DNA from: Sphingobacteriales bacterium
Lineage (GTDB): Bacteria; Bacteroidota; Bacteroidia; Sphingobacteriales; Sphingobacteriaceae
DNA: 64,000 bases
Direction of reading: 5' to 3'
NCBI GenBank assembly: GCA_028288165.1
Contig: JAQBOG010000014.1
Span: 62,001-126,000 of the forward strand
Part shown: in pieces, positions 55,197 to 63,166 of the stretch
Position numbering within the stretch: the stretch's first letter is position 1
Layout of the letters: every line of letters begins with the position of its first letter
The notes under the pieces: generated by a model
The model's database searches: none
Told to the model about the DNA's origin: nothing
The model's input: the letters and a program-made list of their open reading frames with translations, nothing else
Program-made: the position numbers and the translations under genes

Positions 55197-56285
55197 CTAA
55201 TATTCTAAGCTTTTTAATCCTAACATCTCCGCTAAAACATTCAGATCTTTTACAACAACATCAATGATCGGAATTCCAGAGACTTTTCGTTCTTGTTCCG
55301 CTTCCAGTTCGGGTTCGCCAGGTATAATAACCTTTTGTTCATCCGAGATAGTAGAAGCAGATTTAAATCTCGAAATCCAATTATCCATATGAGATTTGAA
55401 CTCTTCAATCGGACGAAAACCATCAACTCTCATAGCACCCAGAAAATGACCAATCCCTAAGCCTACAGGATCTGTTGGCGGTTCCAGAAATGCAACAAAT
55501 GGTGGAACCCAAGGCCCATAGTTTGCACCAGAAAGCACAGCAGATAAAATATCAACGGCTGCACTTAATGCAAATCCTTTATGGCTTCCATGCTCCCTGT
55601 CACTACCTAATGGGAGTAATGATCCTCCTTTTTTTAATTCATGCGGATCAAGGGATGATTGTCCATTTCCGTCTTGAATCCATCCGTCTGGAACATCCTT
55701 TCCTGAACGTTGTGCTATTTCTAATTTTCCGTTCGCTGCTGCAGAAGTTGCAAGGTCGGCCACTACAGGCGGATACTTTCCGGCTGGAAAAGCATAACAC
55801 ATCGGGTTGGTGCCTAATAAACGTTCATTGCTAAATGTGGGTGCAACTAGCGGACTAGCATTCGTCATGGCGAAGCCAATCATTTCTTGTTCTACAGCCA
55901 TTAAAGCATGATATCCTGCAATACCAAAATGGTTTGAATTTCTAATTGCAACCCATCCCGATCCATATGTTTTCGCTTTTTCAATCGCTATTTTCATAGC
56001 AAAAGGAGCTACAACCAGCCCAAGACCAGCGTCTCCGTCAATGGTTGCAGTGGTGGGAGTTTCATGAACAATTCTGATATTTGGCTTTGGGTTAATCCTG
56101 TTTTTCTGCCAAAGACGAACATATCCGCTTAAGCGAGCAACGCCGTGGGAGTCAATTCCTCTTAAATCTGATTTGATTAATACATCAGCGGCAAGCTGAG
56201 CATGTTCTTCTGAACAACCCATTTTTAGGAACACGTTTTCTGTAAATGCTCTTAAAGTATTTTCCGGGAAAGTGTAGTAAGTCAT
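55197..56285 (-). CDS. Ldh-family (malate/L-lactate/ureidoglycolate-type) oxidoreductase
   Basis: This 362-residue protein belongs to the NAD(P)-dependent Ldh_2 family (PF02615), which has its own fold distinct from classical lactate dehydrogenase. DLRGIDSHGVARLSGYVRLW has the catalytic His of the family. GNSNHFGIAGYHA-like VAIRNSNHFGIAGYHALMAV, LGTNPMCYAFPAGK and HGSHKGFALSAAVDILSAVL are conserved. The 2-oxoacid substrate is not predictable. It overlaps the bshC stop by 4 nt, so it is cotranscribed downstream of bshC. Confidence 0.9.
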   Translation of the reverse strand: MTYYTFPENTLRAFTENVFLKMGCSEEHAQLAADVLIKSDLRGIDSHGVARLSGYVRLWQKNRINPKPNIRIVHETPTTATIDGDAGLGLVVAPFAMKIAIEKAKTYGSGWVAIRNSNHFGIAGYHALMAVEQEMIGFAMTNASPLVAPTFSNERLLGTNPMCYAFPAGKYPPVVADLATSAAANGKLEIAQRSGKDVPDGWIQDGNGQSSLDPHELKKGGSLLPLGSDREHGSHKGFALSAAVDILSAVLSGANYGPWVPPFVAFLEPPTDPVGLGIGHFLGAMRVDGFRPIEEFKSHMDNWISRFKSASTISDEQKVIIPGEPELEAEQERKVSGIPIIDVVVKDLNVLAEMLGLKSLEY

Positions 56286-57910
56286 ATAGTGTTATCGCAA
56301 CCTTCTTGCAGAATGCTAAATTTAAAAGCTAGTGGCTCGAAGTGTTTAAATAAATCGTTAATAAAGCAGTCACCGCTTTTAACATAAAAAAGTGCAAAGC
56401 TTTCGGTACGTTCCTGTAGTCCGCCGTTTGGAAATAGTTTTTTTCTGATGCTCAAAATCAAGGAAATTGCTTCTGCATGATTTTTTTTCTCTGCTTTGAT
56501 CAACTTTTTTTCTAAACTTCTTAATGCTTTTTCTAGACGTGTTTTAACTGCTTCTGTACTGGGGCCTAAAGTGGGATCTATATTCTTAGCCCTTGTTTGT
56601 AATTTACTAAAGATACTTTCAAGCTCTTTCCACTCTTCCTTTAAATTTAAAGTATGTTGTGAATGTGCAAGTATCCATTCTTTTTGAAGCTCTTCTGTGT
56701 TTTTAAATAGATCAAAAAATGTCAGCTCTAGGCGGTTAAGCTTCTTGTCAAGAGTTTCATCAACAATCAAGGCTGAATTTCGTGGAACTAGTATAGGGAA
56801 GTTGATTTTGTAAAAATCAAAGTTTTGTTTCAGTTGAAGCCAGTAAACGATTTCTGCACCTCCGCCAATGTAAGCGATGTTAGGTAAAATAATTTCCTGA
56901 TAAAGCGGCCTCATAACCACGTTGGGGCTAAATCGCTCCGGATGGTTTTCAATTTCCGTTGTGAGCTCTGCTTCTGAAAAGGAAATTTCTGAGTTTAAGA
57001 CATGGTAATTACCATCGTCCAAAACAATACGTTCCCTAAAGTCATCGAGTAAGTAAAAGAAATTTATTTCTCTTGGATTTACCTGCGTTTCTACATCGAT
57101 AGCTTTAAGTTTTGAATCTGTATCTGAAATATTTTTAAAACTATGTTGATGAATGATGTCATCCTTGATAACCGAAGTAAACTGTTTTTTTAAGTCTATA
57201 TGATCGGCATCAACTATCACTAAACCATATTTTTGAAAAAGGGCATTTACTAAAAGGCGAGTAGCATCAGCTAGAGATTCTGTTTTAGTATACGCAGCCT
57301 CTATAAGTTTTGTGAGCTCTAATGCCTTATCTGATCCTCCAAGAACACCGGTGAACTCACGAATACAGTTTAGTATATTGTCGAGTTTAAGTCTGCCGGT
57401 TGCACCTTTTGCTGGATAGTTCCAGACAACTTTTTTACCACTTATATAAGTATGATTTATTTCATCAAAATCATGGTCCTCAGTCGCCATCCAATAGATT
57501 GGAACAAAATTTTTGTCAGGGAACTTTATTTTAAGATCAGAAGCTAACTTAATAGCGGTAACTATTTTGAAAACAAAATATAGTGGGCCAGTAAAAATAT
57601 TCAATTGGTGCCCCGTAGTAACAGTATAAGTGTTTTCCTGGGCAAGAGTGTTAATATTTTCGTTTACTGCTTGTAGAGAAGTTTGATCAAAAGAACTTGC
57701 TGCACTTGGCTTCGAATATTGCTCCTTCAGTACTTTAACGAGGGTTAATCTGTCAGCAATCGGCTTATAAGTTTCTAAGAGTTCTTTAAAACCATTGAAT
57801 GTTGGTTGATAGGAAATGAATGAACTTAATTGCGGATCTTTTTCTATATATCTGATTAACGTGGAAGAAAAACAGTTAGTTTCCGAATATTCTAAATAAG
57901 TTGCTTTCAT
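56282..57910 (-). CDS. bshC: Putative cysteine ligase BshC (bacillithiol synthesis)
   Basis: This 542-residue protein matches BshC, which adds cysteine to glucosaminyl-malate in the last step of bacillithiol synthesis. TVTTGHQLNIFTGPLYFVFK and the following FVPIYWMATEDHDFDEINH form the HIGH-like nucleotide region. ALIVDETLDKKLNRL opens the C-terminal coiled coil. Low-molecular-weight thiol bacillithiol occurs in many Bacteroidota. bshA and bshB are not in the window. Confidence 0.93.
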   Translation of the reverse strand: MKATYLEYSETNCFSSTLIRYIEKDPQLSSFISYQPTFNGFKELLETYKPIADRLTLVKVLKEQYSKPSAASSFDQTSLQAVNENINTLAQENTYTVTTGHQLNIFTGPLYFVFKIVTAIKLASDLKIKFPDKNFVPIYWMATEDHDFDEINHTYISGKKVVWNYPAKGATGRLKLDNILNCIREFTGVLGGSDKALELTKLIEAAYTKTESLADATRLLVNALFQKYGLVIVDADHIDLKKQFTSVIKDDIIHQHSFKNISDTDSKLKAIDVETQVNPREINFFYLLDDFRERIVLDDGNYHVLNSEISFSEAELTTEIENHPERFSPNVVMRPLYQEIILPNIAYIGGGAEIVYWLQLKQNFDFYKINFPILVPRNSALIVDETLDKKLNRLELTFFDLFKNTEELQKEWILAHSQHTLNLKEEWKELESIFSKLQTRAKNIDPTLGPSTEAVKTRLEKALRSLEKKLIKAEKKNHAEAISLILSIRKKLFPNGGLQERTESFALFYVKSGDCFINDLFKHFEPLAFKFSILQEGCDNTI

Positions 57911-57958
57911 TGGGAAACGAAATTAAACCAATTTGTAGAATTCCTTTGAGCCTACCAA

Positions 57959-59284
57959 TTATTTGACAATTCGTCCATATAAATCAAAGTCTTCCGCACG
58001 GTCTACTTCAACATTTACAAAAGTTCCAGGAGTAGCGTAATCCAGTTTAGCATCTATAAGTACTTCATTATCCACTTCTGGAGAATCAAATTCAGTTCTT
58101 CCTATAAAATAGTCTCCATCCATCTTATCCACTAAAACCTTATAGGTATTGCCAATCTTATTTTGGTTAATGTCGTAGGATATATTTTGTTGTATGTCCA
58201 TGATTGCTTCTACCCGTTGTTGCTTCACTTCCTCGGTAACATCATCTACTAATACATGAGCATGTGTTTTTTCTTCATGGGAATAGGTGAAACAGCCTAA
58301 ACGATCAAATTTCGTATCAGCCACCCAATTTTTCATTTCTTCAAAATCAGTTTCCGTTTCGCCTGGATACCCACAAATTAAGGTTGTGCGCAGGGCGATA
58401 TTGGGTACTTTATCACGAATTTTATTTACCAGATCAATGGTTTTTTGCTTGGTAATGCCCCGACGCATTGATGAAAGCATGTTATCTGTGATGTGTTGCA
58501 AAGGCATATCCAGGTAGTTGCAGATGTTAGAACGCTCGTTCATTGCATCCAAAATATCCATTGGGAAGCCAGAAGGATAAGCATATTGGAGTCTGATCCA
58601 TTCAATGCCATCCACATCAGATAAATTACGAAGGAGATCAGCAAGATTCCGCTTGTTATAAAGGTCTAAACCATAGTAAGTCAAATCTTGTGCAATAAGA
58701 ATTAGTTCTTTGGTGCCGTTTTTGGCTAAGAATTTAGCTTCCTTCACTAAATCTTCAATTGGCTTAGAAACGTGTTTCCCACGCATCAAAGGTATTGCAC
58801 AAAAAGAACAAGGTCTATTACAGCCTTCCGCAATTTTAAAATAAGCAAAGTGGGATGGGGTTGTCAGTAACCGTTCGCCAAGCAATTCGTGTTTGTAATC
58901 TGCGCCTACGGATTTCAATAATTGCTGAAGATCATTAGTGCCAAAATAGGCATCCACATTCGGTATTTCTGCTTCTAATTCAGGCTTATATCTTTCTGAA
59001 AGGCAACCAGTAACAATTACTTTTGATATTTTACCTCTTTCTTTTAGCTCGCTATATTGCAAAATGGTATCAATAGATTCTTGTTTTGCATTGTCTATAA
59101 AACCGCAGGTATTGATAACTACAATGTCATTCTTCCCAAACTTTTCCGCTTCATGAACAACCTCCATATTATTGCCACGTAGCTGGCCCATCAATACTTC
59201 AGAATCGTGTATGTTTTTTGAGCATCCGAGTGTTATAACATTCACACGAGGCTTAATCAAGGTTTTATCAACTTTTACTTTCAT
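57959..59284 (-). CDS. rimO: Ribosomal protein S12 methylthiotransferase
   Basis: I chose the ATG of MKVKVDKTLIKPRVN, giving about 441 residues. An in-frame GTG seven codons earlier lies in repeat sequence. RimO adds a methylthio group to Asp88 of ribosomal protein S12. The N-terminal UPF0004 domain holds the auxiliary cluster cysteines (TLGCSKN, NTCGFI, VTGCLSERY), the radical-SAM triad is CNRPCSFC, and a TRAM domain forms the C-terminus. The start region borders the repeats next to the GxxExxY gene. Confidence 0.95.
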   Translation of the reverse strand: MKVKVDKTLIKPRVNVITLGCSKNIHDSEVLMGQLRGNNMEVVHEAEKFGKNDIVVINTCGFIDNAKQESIDTILQYSELKERGKISKVIVTGCLSERYKPELEAEIPNVDAYFGTNDLQQLLKSVGADYKHELLGERLLTTPSHFAYFKIAEGCNRPCSFCAIPLMRGKHVSKPIEDLVKEAKFLAKNGTKELILIAQDLTYYGLDLYNKRNLADLLRNLSDVDGIEWIRLQYAYPSGFPMDILDAMNERSNICNYLDMPLQHITDNMLSSMRRGITKQKTIDLVNKIRDKVPNIALRTTLICGYPGETETDFEEMKNWVADTKFDRLGCFTYSHEEKTHAHVLVDDVTEEVKQQRVEAIMDIQQNISYDINQNKIGNTYKVLVDKMDGDYFIGRTEFDSPEVDNEVLIDAKLDYATPGTFVNVEVDRAEDFDLYGRIVK

Positions 59285-59289
59285 TATAT

Positions 59290-59375
59290 TTTTTTGGGAT
59301 TTCACCGATAGGGTGATTTCACAGATTTTTATTGGGATTTCACAGATTTAAGGATTCCACGGATTTTTTCGTGAC
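59290..59375. repeat. Left repeat block of the GxxExxY gene
   Basis: The 14-mer GATTTCACAGATTT occurs at 59315-59328 and again at 59336-59349, exactly 21 nt apart. Related words (GATTTCACCGAT, GGATTCCACGGATT) flank it. The exact reverse complement of the 14-mer stands on the far side of the GxxExxY gene. Confidence 0.85.
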
Positions 59376-59416
59376 TCTCTTTAATATTAGGACAGGTCAA
59401 GATGATCTTTTTGAGA

Positions 59417-59791
59417 CTACATTGAAAATCTTTTTACTTCACAACTTGGATTGCCAAAATTAATAAGTAAACCTGTTTTAGTCTTACTTGCTTTTAAATA
59501 TGACAATACTTGGCTTTGGAATAGTTTCGGCATAAAACCCGTCACTGATTTTAATTCTACAATTATTTTGTTTTCTATGAATAGATCACATCTAAACTTA
59601 CCCAGATATTGACTTTTGAAATAAACACTAAATTCCTTTTCTGATTCGAATTCGATCTTTTGGCTTTTTAACTGAAATTCTAAAGCTCTAGCATAAATCT
59701 TTTCAATAAAACCCGGGCCTAAGCAATTATGGACTTCAAAACAGCAACCTATAATTTTTTGAGTTAGATCACCATCTTCTAAACTAACCAT
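59417..59791 (-). CDS. GxxExxY protein (PD-(D/E)XK-like family)
   Basis: This 124-residue protein has the family motif GFIEKIYARAL (GxxExxY). A nuclease-like core follows: FRCDLFIENKIIVELKSV gives the D...ExK pattern of the PD-(D/E)XK fold, and the C-terminus LLINFGNPSCEVKRFSM is typical. Nuclease activity has not been shown for the family as far as I know. It sits alone between rimO and ftsY and is bracketed by inverted short repeats, like a small mobile cassette. Confidence 0.88.
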   Translation of the reverse strand: MVSLEDGDLTQKIIGCCFEVHNCLGPGFIEKIYARALEFQLKSQKIEFESEKEFSVYFKSQYLGKFRCDLFIENKIIVELKSVTGFMPKLFQSQVLSYLKASKTKTGLLINFGNPSCEVKRFSM

Positions 59792-59814
59792 TGATTCTGT
59801 ATAAGTTTATCGTC

Positions 59815-59876
59815 TTCATCTCTGTAATCAATAAATCTGTGAAATCAATTTTATCAGTGTAATCACTCAATAATCA
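59815..59876. repeat. Right repeat block of the GxxExxY gene
   Basis: AAATCTGTGAAATC at 59833-59846 is the exact reverse complement of the left 14-mer. Variants TCTGTAATCA and CAGTGTAATCACTC surround it. The block reaches the ftsY stop codon. Confidence 0.8.
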
Positions 59877-60839
59877 CTACTTAAACAAACTATCCACAAA
59901 CTCCTTTTTATTAAACAATTGCAAATGATCTATTCCTTCACCTACACCAATATATTTAACAGGTATTTTAAACTGATCAGAAATTCCGATTACAACGCCA
60001 CCCTTTGCAGTGCCGTCTAACTTAGTTAAAGCTAGGGCGTTTACATCTGTTGCCTGTGTAAATTGTTTGCATTGTTCAATGGCGTTTTGACCAGTAGATG
60101 CGTCAAGAACTAAAAGTATTTCATGAGGAGCACCTGGAACCACTTTCTGCATTACCTGTTTAATTTTGGTAAGCTCATTCATTAATGCAATTTTGTTGTG
60201 TAATCGCCCAGCCGTATCGATTATAGCTACATCATCACCATTAGCAACTGCAGATTGCAAAGTATCATATGCAACCGATGCAGGGTCTGATCCCATGGCT
60301 TGTGCTACTACGCGAACGTCTACTCGTTTTCCCCAAAGCTTTAATTGTTCTACAGCTGCAGCTCTAAAAGTATCGGCTGCACCTAATACTACTTTGTTTC
60401 CAGCTTGCTTAAGTTTATGAGCAAGTTTACCAATGGTTGTAGTTTTGCCCACTCCATTCACACCAACAACCATAATAACATACGGTTTATGGCTACCATA
60501 TTCAAAGTTCTGAAAGTCGTTACTATTATTCTCGGCAAGTAGTGTCTGAATCTCATCGCGTAAAATGCCATTCAATTCAGAGGTATTTATATACTTATCA
60601 CGTGCAACTCTGGCCTGGATACGTTCAACAATTTTAAGAGTAGTGCTTACACCAACATCAGAAGTGACTAAAACCTCTTCAAGGTCATCCAAAACTTCAT
60701 CGTCAACGGTAGATTTACCTACAACTGCTTTTGTTATCCGGGAAAATAGACCCTCTTTGGTTTTCTCGAGGCCTTTGTCAAGCTCTTCTTGCTCTTGTAT
60801 GTTGATTTCTTTCTTTTTAAAAAAATCAAATAATCCCAT
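59877..60839 (-). CDS. ftsY: Signal recognition particle receptor FtsY
   Basis: This 320-residue SRP GTPase receives ribosome-SRP complexes at the membrane. After a short charged N-domain start (FFKKKEINIQEQEELDKGLE), the NG domain has GVNGVGKTTTIGKLAHKLK (G1), DTFRAAAVEQLK (insertion box), DTAGRLHNK (G3), TKLDGTAKGG (G4) and GVGEGIDHL (G5). The long acidic A-domain of E. coli is absent, as usual here. It follows the DUF4295 gene after a terminator-like hairpin. Confidence 0.97.
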   Translation of the reverse strand: MGLFDFFKKKEINIQEQEELDKGLEKTKEGLFSRITKAVVGKSTVDDEVLDDLEEVLVTSDVGVSTTLKIVERIQARVARDKYINTSELNGILRDEIQTLLAENNSNDFQNFEYGSHKPYVIMVVGVNGVGKTTTIGKLAHKLKQAGNKVVLGAADTFRAAAVEQLKLWGKRVDVRVVAQAMGSDPASVAYDTLQSAVANGDDVAIIDTAGRLHNKIALMNELTKIKQVMQKVVPGAPHEILLVLDASTGQNAIEQCKQFTQATDVNALALTKLDGTAKGGVVIGISDQFKIPVKYIGVGEGIDHLQLFNKKEFVDSLFK

Positions 60840-60942
60840 GGATGTAAGAATAAGTAACCATGCACAATTCTAAAGAAACGGAAATGAAAAGCCTGCACAT
60901 GATAGCTTCACTGCCTTTAAACTAAATGCAACTATATGAAAA

Positions 60943-60970
60943 AAACCCTCACGATAGCATCGGAGGGTTT
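60943..60970 (-). terminator. Terminator after the DUF4295 gene
   Basis: AAACCCTC and GAGGGTTT pair, with an inner CGAT/ATCG stem around AGC, followed on the minus strand by TTTTTCATA. It partly separates ribosomal-protein expression from ftsY. Confidence 0.75.
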
Positions 60971-60992
60971 TAATACAATTTTATATGTGATA

Positions 60993-61163
60993 TTATTGCT
61001 GAGCGTTAGCTTTTGCTACAGCGATAGCATCTTTAATATGATCATTGTGAACGATTTGTTCTTTGAATGAATAAGCACCATTAGGTGTTTTAGTCATAGT
61101 GATCACCTTTGAATATTCTTTACCGGTACCGGTTTTCAGGGTTGCAACTACTTTCTTTGCCAT
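60993..61163 (-). CDS. DUF4295 small protein
   Basis: This 56-residue basic protein reads MAKKVVATLKTGTGKEYSKV, then ITMTKTPNGAYSFKEQIVHN, ending AIAVAKANAQQ. It matches DUF4295, a Bacteroidota family always found next to rpmG and ftsY. The size, charge and linkage suggest association with the ribosome. It starts about 55 nt after rpmG. Confidence 0.9.
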   Translation of the reverse strand: MAKKVVATLKTGTGKEYSKVITMTKTPNGAYSFKEQIVHNDHIKDAIAVAKANAQQ

Positions 61164-61217
61164 TGTCTAAATATTATGAAGTCAATATTAGCAGGGTTAC
61201 TACTAAATCAACAATTA

Positions 61218-61400
61218 TTACTTAATCTCTTTGTGAACAGTAACTTTTCTTAACACTGGATTGAATTTCTTCAATTCTAAGCGCTCAGTAGTGTTCTTTT
61301 TGTTTTTGTTGGTGATATAACGAGACATACCCGGCATGCCACTTTCTTTGTGCTCAGTGCATTCTAAAATAACCTGAACTCTATTGCCTTTCTTAGCCAT
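61218..61400 (-). CDS. rpmG: 50S ribosomal protein L33, cysteine-poor form
   Basis: This 60-residue protein matches L33: [40 protein letters not shown] and [15 protein letters not shown]. Only one cysteine is present instead of four, so it is the zinc-independent (C-minus) form. It lies 24 bp after rpmB. Confidence 0.96.
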   Translation of the reverse strand: MAKKGNRVQVILECTEHKESGMPGMSRYITNKNKKNTTERLELKKFNPVLRKVTVHKEIK

Positions 61401-61424
61401 TACTAAATTCTTTTGCTATAATGA

Positions 61425-61658
61425 TTATATAAAGCCCTTTTTAAGGAACTTGCTTATAACGGCGCTTATTCCGTTCTTATTAATGGTCTTGATAGCTGAA
61501 GTACTAACTTTCAGCGTAATCCATCTGTCTTCATCAGGGATGTAGAACTTTTTAACCTTTAGGTTAGGATAAAACTTGCGTTTAGTTTTAACGTTTGAGT
61601 TAGAAACGTTAAAGCCATTCATGGCAGTTTTTCCTGTTAAATCACAAATTCTCGACAT
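61425..61658 (-). CDS. rpmB: 50S ribosomal protein L28
   Basis: The correct start is the ATG of MSRICDLTGKTAMNGFNVSN, giving 77 residues; the frame stays open upstream into non-coding sequence. TKRKFYPNLKVKKFYIPDED and VSTSAIKTINKNGISAVI complete the L28 signature. The zinc cysteine pairs are absent. First gene of rpmB-rpmG-DUF4295. Confidence 0.96.
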   Translation of the reverse strand: MSRICDLTGKTAMNGFNVSNSNVKTKRKFYPNLKVKKFYIPDEDRWITLKVSTSAIKTINKNGISAVISKFLKKGFI

Positions 61659-61708
61659 GACTATATGTGTATCGTTGTTTTTATAAACTCGGCCTCTTAA
61701 AGAGTTTG

Positions 61709-61739
61709 CAAATATCCGAATTTCAAATAAGATATACAA
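61709..61739 (-). promoter_or_regulatory. Candidate promoter of the rpmB operon
   Basis: On the minus strand TTG (61739-61737) and GATATTTG (61716-61709) are 20 nt apart. That is the Bacteroidota -33/-7 arrangement with one mismatch. The rpmB ATG lies about 50 nt downstream. Confidence 0.45.
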
Positions 61740-61931
61740 CACTTTGGGATAATTAATTATTTTAAGTTTATTGCTTGCTTTCAAACGCACTCTTTTGTCT
61801 GGGAAACCGTAATAAATTAGGATGAATGTATTTATCTCGTGTGATTTGAACTTGTGAATGATAGTCCTAAGTGATACCAAAAGCAAAAAGCAAAGGGCTT
61901 GGAGTCATATATATAATAATATGACTTTGTT

Positions 61932-62014
61932 ATTGCGTCAAGTATTGCCGTGAAATCCTTTTTGTCCCTCTTGGGCAAAAAGATTATAACGAAAGTCAGC
62001 CCAGATGTCCAAAT
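61932..62014 (-). repeat. Dispersed structured intergenic element, copy 8 (diverged)
   Basis: This is a minus-orientation copy with worn arms (GGACATCTGGGCTGACTTTC). The central stem CTTTTTGCCC/GGACAAAAAG has a 5-nt loop, then GGATTTCACGGCAATACT. It lies between rpmB and the AraC regulator gene; the rest of that 411-bp gap holds only the rpmB promoter. Confidence 0.78.
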
Positions 62015-62069
62015 CGGCATTCAAAAATGCTCAACCCTGCTATTTAGTAAAGCAAGCTGTGCAAGTCAA

Positions 62070-62954
62070 TTACTTTTTATGTTTTTTCCTGTATTCAGAT
62101 GGTGATGTACCGATGAGTTTACTGAATAAGCGAGAGAAATAATACTGATCATCAATACCAAGTTGCATGCAAATTTCTTTAATGCTTTTGTCTGTAAAAT
62201 ATAGGTACTGGCAGGAATGTTGTATTTTCAGCTGATTAAAATAGGCAATAGGCGACTGCCCGGTTTTATGTTTAAATATTCTTAGATAATGAGAAAGGGA
62301 GATTTTCTGTTGCTCTGCCAATTGATTTACTGAAAGTTTTTTAGCAAAATTTGCTTTCATAAATAGTATGGAGTTGCTTACTGCGTCCTGGTTATTTACG
62401 GATGGGTTTATTTCTTTATAATAAATTAAAGAAGTTACAAAATAGAGCAGATGAAAGTTCATAATCTCCATTTCTTTGGTGCTGAAGCTTTCTTCCAGGA
62501 TAGTGTAAATCTGATTGAATAATTTAATACGATACTCTTCAAATGCTATCGGATGTACCTGGTGCAGGCCATTAACCAGGGAACGTTCATAAATCATACG
62601 GGCGTTTGTCCCACTAAAATGTAACCAGTAAATACTCCAGGGATTTTTTACTGAACTGAAATATCGGTGTGGAATATTTTTAGGTATAATAAAAAAAGTA
62701 TTAGCCTTTAAGTTGTAGATGGTGCTTTCCATTTCAATAAAGCCTTCTCCATCAATGCAATATAATAGGATAAATTCAGCGCTTCCTGTCTTTCTTTCGC
62801 GGTCATGACCCACGGCGTGCGGATAATAGCCAATAGCAGTAAGATAAAAAGAACTAATTAAAGGATTGTTTTTAATGTCTTTTCTGATGTTCGGAGTTAA
62901 CACAATCATTTTCTGTCCCAAAAACCCTTCTTTAATTTTCTTTTGTTCTTCCAT
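62070..62954 (-). CDS. AraC-family transcriptional regulator
   Basis: This 294-residue regulator has an N-terminal cupin ligand-binding domain (about 30-150, GSAEFILLYCIDGEGFIEME, then PKNIPHRYFSS). The C-terminal double helix-turn-helix (about 195-294) has LSVNQLAEQQKISLSHYLRI and the signature IKEICMQLGIDDQYYFSRLF. Such proteins sense sugars and activate catabolic operons. It is divergent from the galactose mutarotase gene across 212 bp, so that operon is its likely target; arabinose, galactose or a related sugar is the plausible signal. Confidence 0.92.
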   Translation of the reverse strand: MEEQKKIKEGFLGQKMIVLTPNIRKDIKNNPLISSFYLTAIGYYPHAVGHDRERKTGSAEFILLYCIDGEGFIEMESTIYNLKANTFFIIPKNIPHRYFSSVKNPWSIYWLHFSGTNARMIYERSLVNGLHQVHPIAFEEYRIKLFNQIYTILEESFSTKEMEIMNFHLLYFVTSLIYYKEINPSVNNQDAVSNSILFMKANFAKKLSVNQLAEQQKISLSHYLRIFKHKTGQSPIAYFNQLKIQHSCQYLYFTDKSIKEICMQLGIDDQYYFSRLFSKLIGTSPSEYRKKHKK

Positions 62955-63166
62955 TGTATGGTAACGTTTTAAGCAATTGTAAATGTATTAAATTTAGCGT
63001 TTACTACCTCTCGAAATAATGGTGATATTATCCATGTTTTGTTTGTGATAATCCATTTATACTTTGTCTCTTTCATTGTATGTTTATGATAACCAACAAC
63101 TGATTATTTTAAACTAAAGTAGAGTTAGGTATCAGTCTTTTCAAACCAATAATAAGTGAATTTAAT

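Noticed and set aside
61832-62020. Minus-strand ORF upstream of rpmB
   Set aside because: It overlaps element copy 8 and ends in non-coding leader sequence; composition is not coding-like.
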